Source: Nitrobacter vulgaris (lineage in GTDB: Bacteria > Pseudomonadota > Alphaproteobacteria > Rhizobiales > Xanthobacteraceae). From it: 64,000 nt of DNA. This document shows positions 23,754-33,644 of this stretch, in pieces. A program made the translations under genes and the position numbers. How positions within the stretch are numbered: position 1 is the stretch's first letter; every line of letters begins with the position of its first letter. The DNA is taken from assembly GCF_002028545.1 (NCBI RefSeq), contig NZ_MWPQ01000044.1:62001-126000 (forward strand). The letters are read 5' to 3'. The notes under the pieces are model-generated. The model was given only the letters and a program-made list of their open reading frames with translations, was not told the DNA's origin and made no database searches.

Positions 23754-25604
23754 CTATTTCGCGGGCGAATCAGTGCCGCCTGGATTCGTACTCACCGGCG
23801 CTGGCTGCGGTTCGCTTGAAGGCGCGGCCTCACTGGTCGTCACAGGAACAGCACTGGATGCGGCAGGCACCGGATCAGACCCGGCCCTGACGGGCGCGGT
23901 TTTGTCAGCGGTCGGAACCGCGTTTTCCGGAACAGCTTGCACAGCGCGACACGCATCCGCCTCGCCGGCACCGAACAGATCGTCACGGCCAGGCACACCG
24001 AGATCGCGCGCGCTTGTCGTCAGAATGGCGCGGACTTCGGCGGGTGTCAGCGTTGGACGACGCTCCAGAACCAGTGCAGCAAGACCACTGATGTAAGCTG
24101 CGGAGAACGAAGTCCCCGACGTCATCTGATATTTGCCGTTCGGTGCAGGAAGAAAAATATCAACGCCGGGGGCAGCGACTGCAACGTGGCTGCCACGATT
24201 GGAGGCCGCGAACAGCCGGTCGTCGGCGTCGGTCGCGCTCACCGCGATCACCTGCGCGTCGGCGGCCGGATGGAGCGGCGGCGATTTCGGACCCGCATTA
24301 CCGCTCGCGGCCACCATGACGATGCTTTTCGCCGCGGCCGCAGCAATGCCGCGCGAGACCAGCGCATCCTTCGGACCGGCAAAACTCATGTTGATGATCT
24401 GCGCACCATGAGCCGCCGCGTAGTCGAGACTCTTGAGGATGGTGAACGAGGCGCTCTCGGCCGTGCCCTGCGTCACACCGAAGGCACGGATCGCGAGAAT
24501 CTTGGCGGACGGAGCGCTCCCCATCAGCCGCGCATGGGCGACGATCGCACCGGCAATACCGGTGCCGTGCACGTGCGGCTCGCTTTTGCTGTCGAGTGCA
24601 TCGAAACTCGCCGCTATCGAACCGGCGAGTTCAGGATGATCCGCATCGATTGCGGAATCGATCACCGCTACAATGACGCCGTTGCCGTGTGCCAACCCAT
24701 GCGCTTCCGGCAGCCGCAGCTTTGCCAGCGCATACTGCGCAGGATCGCCTTCGGTCACTACCACCGTCTTCTGATCCTGGAGAATATAGCGGAAATTTGG
24801 CTGCGCCGAACGCACGGCCGCATCGGCGCGCAGTTCACGTTGCACATCTTCGACCGGCCGGCGGCCGACGATGCGAAACAGACTGACCGTACTGCCCGTC
24901 AGCAAAAAATTCTGAGAGAAGACACGCTTCAACCGATGCCGCCGCGCCAGAGCAGTGAGTTGCGCATCCGGCATCGCGGCCGTCTCAGCAACAATCTCGC
25001 CGGGCAGATAGTTGCGCGTCACTGCGGCCTGCCTCGCATTGCGGCGAGGCCCGCCGTTCTGATCCTGGGCCGGCGGACCATTGCCTCCGAGGTCGGCCAC
25101 GAACGGACGGCCGTTGCAGTCGCCGCTCATCGCGCCATTGCCGCCTGTGCAAACCGGAAATGTATTAGACGCGTAGCGAATATAGGAAATGCCTGACGCC
25201 GTGACCCCGATGACCGGCTTTCGCGGTTTCTGTTCACGGATAACTGTTTTGCGGGGTTGAGGCCGCGATGACCGGCTGTTCACACTGCCGTCGCGCTCGA
25301 TGGCACGGTAAGGTGCTTCGACATAAGGTGCTCTGCTGGAAGTCCCGATGGCACCGAGCATTAGCCCGTAACCCAAGCCCAAGCCGGAGCCTAGCCCCAT
25401 GCCGCGCGGTCCGCCGCCCGGCGAGGGCATCGGCGCGCGCCCTTGCGTACCGAAGCCCGGAGAGCCCCTGGATCCTTGCATATAACCTTGCGCATGTGCC
25501 GTCGAAGCATCGCATGCGAACCAGCACAAACTTGTCAGGGCAAAGAGCGCGGCGCTCCATTTCGTTATGCCCGTCATGCGCTGGCGCATCGCACTGTGCT
25601 CCAT
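23754..25604 (-). CDS. secreted S8 family serine peptidase (subtilase)
   Basis: This is a 616-aa protein. An N-terminal signal (hydrophobic AALFALTSLCWFAC, cut near AHAQG) is followed by a Gly-rich stretch. A prodomain-like region lies around 200-275 and the subtilisin domain around 300-545. The catalytic triad is visible: Asp316 in VIAVIDSAID, His346 in PHVHGTGIAGA and Ser499 in MTSGTSFSAAY, with the oxyanion Asn in VAASGNAG. The C-terminus is Ala/Pro/Thr rich. It lies 60 bp downstream of an anti-sigma gene, so it belongs to the ECF sigma operon and may act on an envelope target (inference). Confidence 0.92.
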   Translation of the reverse strand: MEHSAMRQRMTGITKWSAALFALTSLCWFACDASTAHAQGYMQGSRGSPGFGTQGRAPMPSPGGGPRGMGLGSGLGLGYGLMLGAIGTSSRAPYVEAPYRAIERDGSVNSRSSRPQPRKTVIREQKPRKPVIGVTASGISYIRYASNTFPVCTGGNGAMSGDCNGRPFVADLGGNGPPAQDQNGGPRRNARQAAVTRNYLPGEIVAETAAMPDAQLTALARRHRLKRVFSQNFLLTGSTVSLFRIVGRRPVEDVQRELRADAAVRSAQPNFRYILQDQKTVVVTEGDPAQYALAKLRLPEAHGLAHGNGVIVAVIDSAIDADHPELAGSIAASFDALDSKSEPHVHGTGIAGAIVAHARLMGSAPSAKILAIRAFGVTQGTAESASFTILKSLDYAAAHGAQIINMSFAGPKDALVSRGIAAAAAKSIVMVAASGNAGPKSPPLHPAADAQVIAVSATDADDRLFAASNRGSHVAVAAPGVDIFLPAPNGKYQMTSGTSFSAAYISGLAALVLERRPTLTPAEVRAILTTSARDLGVPGRDDLFGAGEADACRAVQAVPENAVPTADKTAPVRAGSDPVPAASSAVPVTTSEAAPSSEPQPAPVSTNPGGTDSPAK

Positions 25605-25664
25605 TGTGGCTCCCCTGGCGCCGCAAAGCGGAAACCGAGTGCGGTCAGAAAAAGTTCACGTCCA

Positions 25665-26357
25665 CTACTCGGCAGGAACCGCCAGATTGACGATCGCTTC
25701 GCTCTGGAGCTTGCCCAACAGGCCAGGAAAATCCTTATGCTGATCGAAGCGCAGCTGGAACAGGCCGTTGCGGGACACCGAAACAATCGTGGCCTGGTAG
25801 GTGTCCAGGAAAGCACTAATGTCGGACATGCGCGCATCCGGCGCGAACCGTACCAACGCCTTCGGTCCCGTTTCCACGGCCAGTCCGCGGGTCAATGGTG
25901 CATCCGGCGCGCTGTGAGACGCTGTGCGAAACGATTGGCCGCCATCGTCCTTCGTCAGCATCGCGGCGATCACGCCGGCCTGGAGCACAACCACGAGCGC
26001 TCCGACCGCACCGGCCGCCGCCAATGTGCGCGGCGACAGGTCGCTAAAGAACTGCGAAACCCGCGCCCACAGGCCGAGGCGCGCTATTGGAACGCTCAGT
26101 GCCGGCTCGGCGTCGATTGCGGCGAACAGTTTTTGCAGCGCGCTCAAAGACGGAGCACCGAGGCTTTCATTGAGTGAAATGGTTTCAACATATTCATCCC
26201 GGATCACCGCATATTGCTTCGCCAAATCGGGATCGCGCGCGAGCGCTTCCTCAACCCGACGGATGTCACGCGTGCTCAGCGTGCCGGCAGCATGCCACGG
26301 TAGCAGCGCCTCGACATCTCCAGGCTCGTCGTCCGTGACCCTCTTCGCCGCTGTCAT
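25665..26357 (-). CDS. membrane-bound anti-sigma factor
   Basis: The protein has 230 aa starting at the ATG at 26357, which overlaps the sigma gene stop as ATGA. The N-terminal cytoplasmic part (DVEALLPWHAAGTLSTRDIRRVEEALARDPDLAKQY) resembles zinc-less anti-sigma domains. One transmembrane helix follows (TLAAAGAVGALVVVLQAGVIAAML, about residues 118-141; quoted in part), and then a periplasmic C-terminal domain. It likely holds the ECF sigma factor inactive until an envelope signal appears. The neighbouring secreted subtilase may be part of the response or the signalling. The trigger is unknown. Confidence 0.88.
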   Translation of the reverse strand: MTAAKRVTDDEPGDVEALLPWHAAGTLSTRDIRRVEEALARDPDLAKQYAVIRDEYVETISLNESLGAPSLSALQKLFAAIDAEPALSVPIARLGLWARVSQFFSDLSPRTLAAAGAVGALVVVLQAGVIAAMLTKDDGGQSFRTASHSAPDAPLTRGLAVETGPKALVRFAPDARMSDISAFLDTYQATIVSVSRNGLFQLRFDQHKDFPGLLGKLQSEAIVNLAVPAE

Positions 26358-26923
26358 GGCCAACCTCGTTCGATTCCGGCTGCCTGCAGCAGACCGGCCA
26401 GTTTCTTGCGCGCGTAGAACAATCGCGTCTTAACAGTGTTCTCGGGTATCCCGACAATCTCAGCGACCTCTTCCACCGATTTCTCGTGGTAGTAGACGAG
26501 ATCGACGATCTCTCGGTGCTCGGCTGAAAGCTGCATCAGACACTTGCGGAGCGCGTTTCCCGTATCCTTCTTCTGTACCGTCACCTCCGGATCGTCGGAT
26601 TGATCCTCGATTTCATTGGCCGTCTCATCATCGAGTTCGGCATCCTTCCTGCGGCGAAGCGCAGAGAGGGCTTTGAATCGCATAATTGCCAGCAACCAGG
26701 TGGAGACAGCGGATCGCCCTTCGAATTTGCCGGCCTGACGCCACACATCGAGAAAAACCTCGCTGATAAGGTCTTCGGCGATCTGTTCGTTCCGCACGAG
26801 TCTCAGTCCAAAACGAAAGACCCTGACGTGATGACGCCCGTACAGCACCTGCATGGCGAGGCGGTCGCCTTGAGCGATCCTGGCAATTAGAGCTTCATCG
26901 GAAGCCGCCTGAGTCGTACTCAC
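26354..26923 (-). CDS. ECF RNA polymerase sigma factor
   Basis: The protein has 189 aa from a GTG at 26923 (VSTTQAASDE), chosen because sigma-2 similarity begins right after it; an ATG-initiated frame from 27052 would add an unlike 43 residues. Region 2 shows QVLYGRHHVRVFRFGLRLV and AEDLISEVFLDVWRQAGKF. Region 4 shows LSAEHREIVDLVYYHEKSVEEVAEIVGIPENTVKTRL (split at about residues 130-170). It is translationally coupled to its anti-sigma gene. It is not the EcfG general-stress type judging by its anti-sigma partner. Target promoters are not evident in the window. Confidence 0.92.
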   Translation of the reverse strand: MSTTQAASDEALIARIAQGDRLAMQVLYGRHHVRVFRFGLRLVRNEQIAEDLISEVFLDVWRQAGKFEGRSAVSTWLLAIMRFKALSALRRRKDAELDDETANEIEDQSDDPEVTVQKKDTGNALRKCLMQLSAEHREIVDLVYYHEKSVEEVAEIVGIPENTVKTRLFYARKKLAGLLQAAGIERGWP

Positions 26924-27291
26924 TTGCCGTCTCGTAGAATTGGTCGGGTTTGCGGGGAAGAAGGTTCGAATGGCAAAGTAAAATCTTCTCAAATTACAAG
27001 CAATCAGCCGTTCGGCCACGGCTAGGTTGTGCCCGAATCGGCGAAAGGGCAAGCGCCATGGGTATCTGATAAAGAGCAGCGTTCCGCGTAGAACAACCTA
27101 TCCGAGGCACATCCCGATAAAAAAACACACCAAACTTAAAGGCTTTTCGCCGTAAATTCCCCGCCCAGCTACTCATCGACGGGCCATTTGAATAGTTTGG
27201 CTCCGATCGCTCGATTCCGCAGTGGTCTGCCGCGGCAGTCATCCTGGATCAGCGCGATCGGAACGTCACTGCAGAACTCTAGGATAGAGCC
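26924..27291. other. divergent intergenic region (ECF sigma / DUF2336)
   Basis: These 368 bp separate divergent genes. TAGGAT lies just before the DUF2336 start, and GGAAC occurs at 27259-27263 on the plus strand, but no matching CGTT follows at 16-17 bp, so I do not call an EcfG promoter. No RNA gene or long ORF is supported. Confidence 0.4.
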
Positions 27292-28401
27292 ATGCTTTCC
27301 AAATCGGCGGGGTCGGCAAATCTGCTCGAGGAACTCCAGACCGTTCTCACCCATGGCACAATCGCGCGGCGGATCGAAACACTGCAGCGAGTCACCGACC
27401 TTTTCCTGAACCACACGGTCGACTATTCCGACGATCAAATCACGCTCTTCGATGACGTTTTTAATTGCTTGATTCAGCACATCGAGAGTTCGGCGAAAGC
27501 GCTGCTTGCCAGACGCCTGGCTCCCGTTGCAAAGGCTCCGCCGCAGATCATTCACGTCCTCGCCTTCGACGATCTGATCGAAGTCGCCGCACCCGTGCTG
27601 TCGCAATCCGAGCGGCTCAGCGATGATGTGCTTATCGAGAGCGTCCGCAGCAAAAGCCAGGCTCATTTGCTGGCGATCTCCACGCGGAGAGTTTTAAGCG
27701 TCGCGGTCACCGATGTTCTGATCGAGCGAGGCAACGACGAAGTCGTCAAAAGCACCGTTAACAATCCGGGCGCTGATTTTTCCGAGCTTGGCTTCACGCA
27801 GTTGGTCGAACGCGCCGAAGGCAACGACGACATCGCGACCTGCGTCGGAATGCGGCGGTCGATCCCGCGGCATCACTATTTGAAGCTGATCGCAAAGGCC
27901 TCCGCCACGGTGCGGGCGCGTCTCGCGGCGGCTAACCCAGATCTGACAAACGACGTTTCGGTCGTCGTTAGCGAGGTAACGCGGCGAGCACGTTCGGCGC
28001 CCGGGACCATCATCAGGGAAACGACGATCGCACATGGGCTGGTCAGGTCGCTGTACGAAGATGGGCGGTTGGACGAGCAAGAAGTCGCTGCGTTTGCGGA
28101 AGCCAGAAAGTTCGATGAAACGAATGCCGCCATTGCCTGTCTCGCCAATGTCTCGATCGCAGACGCCGAAAAAATGATGATCGAATCCCAAACCGAGGGC
28201 GTACTTATTCTGGCTAAGGTAGGCGGCCTCTCCTGGGCAACAGTGAAAACCATCATCGACATGCGCCGCGATCTGACTCATGTTGAGATGACGAACATCG
28301 ATGCCGCGAAGCGGACCTATGAATGTCTGCGCCAGTCCACTGCGCAACAGGTACTGCGCTTTCATCGAACGCAACAAGCGGCCGCTGCGGGCGATGGCTA
28401 G
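27292..28401 (+). CDS. DUF2336 domain-containing protein
   Basis: The 369-aa all-helical cytoplasmic protein is typical of DUF2336, a HEAT-like family common in Rhizobiales. Segments seen include DYSDDQITLFDDVFNCLI, LSERL and HLLAISTRR. The repeats LVERAEGNDDIATCVGMR and IPRHHYLKLIAKASATVRARL follow. No catalytic motif or membrane segment is visible. Some relatives modulate envelope or cell-cycle processes, but the role of this one is unknown. It is a single gene, divergent from the ECF sigma operon. Confidence 0.85.
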   Translation: MLSKSAGSANLLEELQTVLTHGTIARRIETLQRVTDLFLNHTVDYSDDQITLFDDVFNCLIQHIESSAKALLARRLAPVAKAPPQIIHVLAFDDLIEVAAPVLSQSERLSDDVLIESVRSKSQAHLLAISTRRVLSVAVTDVLIERGNDEVVKSTVNNPGADFSELGFTQLVERAEGNDDIATCVGMRRSIPRHHYLKLIAKASATVRARLAAANPDLTNDVSVVVSEVTRRARSAPGTIIRETTIAHGLVRSLYEDGRLDEQEVAAFAEARKFDETNAAIACLANVSIADAEKMMIESQTEGVLILAKVGGLSWATVKTIIDMRRDLTHVEMTNIDAAKRTYECLRQSTAQQVLRFHRTQQAAAAGDG

Positions 28402-28700
28402 AACCGGATAGAGTTGCGTTACTCTTTAGCCGTATCTTCGATACCCGTATCCTTTGATCGAGCATAATCCTTATCCGAAAGCCGGTTTCTTCTTCCGAGA
28501 TACACGGCTAGCCAGACCGATAACCGGGCGCACCTGCAGCGGGCCCAGAGCCAAAACCAGGCATGTGCTACCTCATTTTCGGTGCTTTGACCGCGGTTTG
28601 GCCCGTAGTGGTCGAAAAATTCCCTTTTTTTGCCCCGATGTGGCCACTCCGGGCGTTTCTTTTGCCGGTCAGGGAACCGACATACCGGAGAGAAATCGTC
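28402..28700. other. intergenic region without a supported gene
   Basis: These 299 bp lie between the DUF2336 gene and the next secreted protein. Plus-strand frames here lack family resemblance. The last 20 bp hold the ribosome site of the next gene (GGAG before ATG 28701). Confidence 0.4.
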
Positions 28701-29420
28701 ATGAGCATCGGGGCTAGCGGGCGCTCGGCGTTGATCATCGCAGCCGGACTTTTACTTGGTTTCGCGGGGCCAATGCGCGCGACAGACAGCGTGGCGGAAC
28801 CCACCGGAGTAGCCGCCGCCCATACCGAAAAAGCGGTGGCGCCGGTCAGGTCCGGCAAACTTGCCAAACACCCACCGCACAAGCGGCAAGCCACGCGCAC
28901 GCGGAAATCGACCAAGCCCGAATCAAAAACCGATAAAAAAGCGGAGGAAACAACTGCCTCTGCAATCCAGGATAGCAACAAGCACATACCGCTGCCGCCG
29001 ACGGTCGCCAACGCAAACGCCAGCACCGATATCTCCCCTGGCACCACGGAAGATTTGTCCAAGGACGAGTCACCAAAAGTCCAAGCGAGCGCACTTGCCA
29101 ATAGCGCCGGCGAGATGCTGGCTAATCAGGGGGATGCAGCGCCACACGCCGACAACACCCCCTCCCTTGCGGCCGCCGTGGATATCGTTCCCTCAGATGA
29201 ACTCAACGAAATTGACCGCGCCCTGGCCGACAGCCATCAGGACGCACCTCACCTGGCATTGGCCTCGATTGACATCACGTCGCCCTCTAGTGGCGATACC
29301 GGCCAGGCGGCATCAAGCGACAGCTCTGCCTGGAACCATACCTCTCTGATCGGCAAGATATTCATCGCCTTCGGCGGTTTGCTCACGATCGGGTCCGCCG
29401 CCCGGATGTTTATGGCCTGA
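28701..29420 (+). CDS. hypothetical envelope protein, Lys/Thr/Ser-rich
   Basis: The protein has 239 aa from MSIGASGRSA (ATG 28701, GGAG upstream). An N-terminal signal (ALIIAAGLLLGFAGPMRA) is followed by a long disordered region rich in Lys, Thr, Pro and Ser, then an acidic middle (DIVPSDELNEIDRALADSH). A C-terminal hydrophobic segment (LIGKIFIAFGGLLTIGSAARMFMA; about 24 residues) could anchor it in the inner membrane. No known domain is present. It may be a periplasm-spanning linker anchored at both ends (inference). Confidence 0.65.
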   Translation: MSIGASGRSALIIAAGLLLGFAGPMRATDSVAEPTGVAAAHTEKAVAPVRSGKLAKHPPHKRQATRTRKSTKPESKTDKKAEETTASAIQDSNKHIPLPPTVANANASTDISPGTTEDLSKDESPKVQASALANSAGEMLANQGDAAPHADNTPSLAAAVDIVPSDELNEIDRALADSHQDAPHLALASIDITSPSSGDTGQAASSDSSAWNHTSLIGKIFIAFGGLLTIGSAARMFMA

Positions 29421-29633
29421 TCCGACATACGGCCGCCAGGATTCCGTTCTCCGAGACTTTATGGTCCGTCGTCCCGACGGCGTGCCGCCGATTTTCAAGC
29501 CGGCGTATATTGACCTGCTGGTGGTGTGGACCTCGTGTTCGCTGCCGCAAGCTTGCGGCGCGACTGGACCGCAGGCACATTGTCCGCTGCCGCGTCTCCT
29601 TAACGACCGGCTAATGACAACGCGGGACGGACC

Positions 29634-30413
29634 ATGCGCAGTTTTGAGCACATCATCGTCGAGAGTAAGGACCAGGTCGGTGTCATCAGATTGAACCGCC
29701 CGAAAATGCTCAATGCGCTGTCGTTCGCGGTACTTCGCGAAATCGCTGCTGCGGTAGATGAATTCGAAGCCGAATGCGAAATCGGATGCATCCTGATCAC
29801 CGGCAACGAAAAGGCTTTTGCCGCCGGCGCCGACATCAAGGAGATGCAGCCGAAAAGTTTCATCGACATGTTCAACGAGGACTTCAAAGCGATCGGGGGC
29901 GACCGCATCGCCTCCTGCCGCAAGCCCACTATCGCTGCGGTCAGCGGCTATGCGCTCGGCGGCGGCTGCGAGTTGGCCATGATGTGCGACATCATCATCG
30001 CCTCCGACACCGCGACATTCGGCCAACCCGAAATTACGCTTGGCACCATTCCCGGCATCGGCGGCACGCAGCGCCTGACCCGCGCCATTGGAAAGGCGAA
30101 GGCGATGGACCTCTGCCTCACCGGCCGGATGATGGACGCTGCCGAGGCGGAGCGCTCGGGCCTCGTCAGCCGGGTCGTGCCCGTTGACAAACTGATGGAC
30201 GAGGCGATGGCTGCGGCGAAAAAAATCGCTTCGATGTCGCGTCCTGCCGCGGCCATGGCCAAGAACGCCGTGAATCGCGCCTTCGAGACGACGCTGTCGG
30301 AAGGCGTGAACGTCGAGCGCGACCTGTTTCGTTCGACCTTCGCGCTGGAAGATCGCGCCGAAGGCATGGCGGCGTTCATCGAGAAGCGCAAGCCGAACAA
30401 CAAGAACCGATGA
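29634..30413 (+). CDS. enoyl-CoA hydratase
   Basis: The 259-aa crotonase-family enzyme hydrates trans-2-enoyl-CoA in fatty-acid beta-oxidation. Features are [14 protein letters not shown], the oxyanion loop [13 protein letters not shown], and [16 protein letters not shown] with [20 protein letters not shown], which holds both catalytic glutamates (GCELAM and PEITLG). The length is standard. It is convergent with the acyl-CoA hydrolase/transferase gene 42 bp away. Substrate chain length cannot be told. Confidence 0.93.
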   Translation: MRSFEHIIVESKDQVGVIRLNRPKMLNALSFAVLREIAAAVDEFEAECEIGCILITGNEKAFAAGADIKEMQPKSFIDMFNEDFKAIGGDRIASCRKPTIAAVSGYALGGGCELAMMCDIIIASDTATFGQPEITLGTIPGIGGTQRLTRAIGKAKAMDLCLTGRMMDAAEAERSGLVSRVVPVDKLMDEAMAAAKKIASMSRPAAAMAKNAVNRAFETTLSEGVNVERDLFRSTFALEDRAEGMAAFIEKRKPNNKNR

Positions 30414-30455
30414 CCTAGCGTCATCGCTCGGTGCGAGACGAGGATGGCGCTGTGT

Positions 30456-32303
30456 TTACTTCTTGCTCTCCTTCAGCGCGCCGTTGAGAAGCGCACGATA
30501 AAGCCTGTCCGAAAACGTATTCGGATGATCAAGCCCCATACGTGCAAGCGCGGGTTGCACCGATGCATCGCCGGGGCGCAATCCTTCCATCAGCAACTTG
30601 ATGAGCGCCAACGGCGAACGTGATGCGTCGCGCAAGATTTCAAGCGCCGGTATCAGCCGCTGCTCGATCTCGGTGAAATCGCTGCCGAACGGAAACGATG
30701 GCAGCAGTCCAGCCGTTCGCGCGGGGCTCAGCGCAGCTGCGATGCGCGTCGGCGTGTTGTCGCAATGCGCTGCGGGAATCCGGTGATCGCGCGGCAGTTT
30801 TCCGGCGTCGATCGCGTGCCGCATCAACTGGTCCTGAAAACGCGAGTCCGTTACGTTGAGCATCGCCGCGATCACATCGGCATCGGCTTTTCCGCGCAGG
30901 TCCGCCACTCCATATTCGGTGACCACGATATCGCGCAGGTGGCGCGGAATGGTGGCATGGCCGTAGGTCCAGCGGATATTGGACACCACGCCGCCCTTCT
31001 CTCGTCTGGTCGATTCCAGAGTGAGGATCGAGCGCGCGCCCTCGAGCGCAAAAGCCTGCGCCACAAAATTGTATTGTCCGCCGACGCCGCTCACCACCTG
31101 ACCATTGTCGAGACCATCGGAGATCGCAGCCCCCATCAGGGTTGCGATCATCGCGTTGTTGACGAAGCGCGCGTCAACTCGGGCGCGACGCTTGGCGGCC
31201 TCATCGCCGTAAAGTTCATTAGTAAAGGACACCGCTGTCATCTGGATGCGGGCGCGCTCGTCCGGCGTCATCTCGCGCAACGCGTGATAGAACGATTGCG
31301 GTCCAAGAAAGAACGCGCCGTGCAGCACCGCACCGTCGATCTCGCGCTTCAACACGCCCGCTTTAATCAGCCCGAGAAACGCCTCGAAAACCATTTCGCT
31401 GACGCCATAAAGACCAGTTGCAAACGGCGCGGTCTCCGCCATTGCACTGTCTGGTGCAAGCCGTGCGGCGATCTCACGAAAGCGCGCGTTATCGCGGTGA
31501 CGAACGATCAGGCTTTGCGCCAGCGCATCGCCGGTCTGGCCAATGCCGATCTGCAAACTTCCGCCGTCCTTGATCAGCCCGGCCGCGTGCAGGCCGATGG
31601 CATATTTGGTGTCGGATACCGGCTCGGACGGTGGCGCGAATAACGGAAAGTCGGTGGCGGGGCTATCGAGGACCGCGCTGAACTCGCTGGCTGGAAGATC
31701 GCCGGCGCCGGGCATGAACGGCAATTGCGAGTTGACCTGTCCCACCAGTTTGAACGACGCGCGGCCCGCAGCGCGGGCGCGCAGAAGGTCGAGCGTGGTG
31801 TCCGTGTTGCTGCTCAGACTGTAGCGCGTCTCACCGTTGACGACGCGCTTCGCCACGAGTTGAGTGATGACGTTGAGGCCGCGGTCGAGGATATAGGACG
31901 CGGCGTGAGTGTAATTAGCGGCGATGTAGTGTTGCTGGGCATAGGTGTTGCGCAGCCATTTTCCTGCCAGGAAGAAAAACTCGGTGACCTTGACGTTCGG
32001 CGGCAACGCGCCATTATGCAAAGCGGCGGCGTAATCGAGGTCCGGCCAATCGCCGAACAGGCGATCGATCACTGGCGTAATGAAACGCTTTTCCAACTCG
32101 TTCGATGGCCGTGGCTTCTCCAGCGTCAGCGCCGAGAACAATGTGAGGTCGAGATTGCGATCGGCTTCCGCCCGGCGATACAGCGCATTGACGATGTGAT
32201 TGGCCTTGCCGAGCCCAAGCGGCAGTCCCACCACCAGACGAGAACCGGTCTCGCGGATGATGTCATCAACGATTGCGGCGGGATCGGTGAAAATCCTGGG
32301 CAT
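30456..32303 (-). CDS. acetyl-CoA hydrolase/transferase family protein
   Basis: The protein has 615 aa from MPRIFTDPAA (ATG 32303); a longer frame begins at 32375. Homology to the Ach1/Cat1 group of CoA transferases is seen in LVVGLPLGLGKANHIVNAL, in GGSLQIGIGQTGDALAQSL and in GVGGQYNFVAQAFAL. The C-terminal ESTRREKGGVVSNIRW and VVTEYGVADLRGK are family hallmarks. It is probably a cytoplasmic CoA-transferase or hydrolase acting on short acyl-CoAs. It is longer than Ach1 (about 500 aa), as is usual for this subgroup. The preferred substrate is unknown. Confidence 0.85.
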   Translation of the reverse strand: MPRIFTDPAAIVDDIIRETGSRLVVGLPLGLGKANHIVNALYRRAEADRNLDLTLFSALTLEKPRPSNELEKRFITPVIDRLFGDWPDLDYAAALHNGALPPNVKVTEFFFLAGKWLRNTYAQQHYIAANYTHAASYILDRGLNVITQLVAKRVVNGETRYSLSSNTDTTLDLLRARAAGRASFKLVGQVNSQLPFMPGAGDLPASEFSAVLDSPATDFPLFAPPSEPVSDTKYAIGLHAAGLIKDGGSLQIGIGQTGDALAQSLIVRHRDNARFREIAARLAPDSAMAETAPFATGLYGVSEMVFEAFLGLIKAGVLKREIDGAVLHGAFFLGPQSFYHALREMTPDERARIQMTAVSFTNELYGDEAAKRRARVDARFVNNAMIATLMGAAISDGLDNGQVVSGVGGQYNFVAQAFALEGARSILTLESTRREKGGVVSNIRWTYGHATIPRHLRDIVVTEYGVADLRGKADADVIAAMLNVTDSRFQDQLMRHAIDAGKLPRDHRIPAAHCDNTPTRIAAALSPARTAGLLPSFPFGSDFTEIEQRLIPALEILRDASRSPLALIKLLMEGLRPGDASVQPALARMGLDHPNTFSDRLYRALLNGALKESKK

Positions 32304-32396
32304 CAGACCGTGGTCCGCACGTCCGTCATGTTTGATACGCCTCCATGCGCTTCCATGTTCTGGTGCAGGCCGCAACGATCCAATGTAATGGCGTTC

Positions 32397-33644
32397 TCAA
32401 TCCCTTGATAGCACCAGCCGGTCGCGGCGGCGCGCTCTCACGCCTTTGGCTTCCAGGCCGGCGACGATGGCGCTGCCGTGCGCGGTGTCTTGCGCCTCGA
32501 TCACCAGCTCGACCTCGGTCATGTTGGCGGACAGAGCGCTGAACAGACGCTGGTGCTGCACCTCGACGATGTTGCCACGGAGTTCGGCAATGACGCATGC
32601 GAGTTCGGCCAGCGCTCCGGGCTTGTCAGAAATCTCCACGACGAGATCGATCAGCCGGCCGTCGCGCACCAGCCCGCGCATCAACACATTTGCAAGCGTC
32701 CGCGTATCGATGTTGCCGCCGGACACGATCAAGCCGATCTTGCGCCCGACGAACCGCCCGGGATCGCTCATCAGCGCCGCAAGCGCGGCCGCGCCCGCAC
32801 CTTCCGTCACGGTCTTCTCGATCTCCAGCATCTGGATGACGGCCTTCTCGATCAAACGCTCCGCGACCGTCATCACCTCGATGCCATACTCGCGCAGGAT
32901 CGCCAGCGGCAGCGAACCGACATCGCGCACCGCGATGCCTTCGGCGATGGTCGCGCCGCCGACCGAGATCGGATGCCCGGCGAGATGCTGCGCCACGGCG
33001 GCGTACGACTCCACTTCGACACCGATCACCTCGACCGCCGACGCATGACCCGACGCCGCGATCGCGCAACCCGCGACCAGTCCGCCGCCACCGACGGGCG
33101 TAAGGATACAATCGAGCGCCGGCTGATCTTCCAGCATCTCGAGCGCCACCGTGCCCTGCCCGGCGATCACGGCCGGATCGTTGTAGGGATGGACAAAGAC
33201 AAGATTTTCATCCGCGGCCAGTTGCCGGGCAAACGCGGCGGACTCCGCCAGCATTTCGCCCTCGAGCCGCACCCGCGCCCCAAGCTTCCTGGTTCGCGAC
33301 ACCTTCACAAAAGGCGTTGATTTCGGCATCACGATCGTGGCGGCGATTCCGAGATTATGAGCGTGATAGGCAACGCCCTGGGCGTGATTGCCCGCGGACA
33401 TGGCAATGACGCCGCGCCGCGCTTCGTCCGCCGACAGCGTGAGGAGCTTGTTGGCCGCGCCGCGTTCCTTGAAAGAGGCGACGAACTGCTGATTTTCCAG
33501 CTTGAGCCAGACCTCGGCCCCGGTGATTTCGGACAGCGTGCGCGAATGAACCAGCGGCGTACGAATCACTCGTCCGGCGAGCCGAGCGGCGGCAGCCTTC
33601 AGTTCCGCCATTCCGATGGATTTGCCCTGCTCCGCCTCGCTCAT
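32397..33644 (-). CDS. ilvA: threonine ammonia-lyase
   Basis: The 415-aa PLP enzyme deaminates threonine to 2-oxobutanoate. The PLP lysine is in ENQQFVASFKERGA (K59), the phosphate-binding loop is TPVGGGGLVAGC, and the C-terminal part (about 330-415) is an ACT-type domain (VVEISDKPGALAELACVIAEL). The length and single short ACT domain suggest the TdcB/IlvA-short type, which may be catabolic or biosynthetic. A GGAG site precedes the start. It is in the same direction as the acyl-CoA gene 93 bp downstream. Confidence 0.92.
   Translation of the reverse strand: MSEAEQGKSIGMAELKAAAARLAGRVIRTPLVHSRTLSEITGAEVWLKLENQQFVASFKERGAANKLLTLSADEARRGVIAMSAGNHAQGVAYHAHNLGIAATIVMPKSTPFVKVSRTRKLGARVRLEGEMLAESAAFARQLAADENLVFVHPYNDPAVIAGQGTVALEMLEDQPALDCILTPVGGGGLVAGCAIAASGHASAVEVIGVEVESYAAVAQHLAGHPISVGGATIAEGIAVRDVGSLPLAILREYGIEVMTVAERLIEKAVIQMLEIEKTVTEGAGAAALAALMSDPGRFVGRKIGLIVSGGNIDTRTLANVLMRGLVRDGRLIDLVVEISDKPGALAELACVIAELRGNIVEVQHQRLFSALSANMTEVELVIEAQDTAHGSAIVAGLEAKGVRARRRDRLVLSRD

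Noticed and set aside
26980-27000. GGTTCGAAT resembling a tRNA T-arm
   Set aside because: The surrounding bases do not pair into a T stem or acceptor stem, so it is not a tRNA gene.
27259-27288. GGAAC upstream of the DUF2336 gene as an EcfG promoter
   Set aside because: No CGTT follows at 16 or 17 bp, so the consensus is not met.
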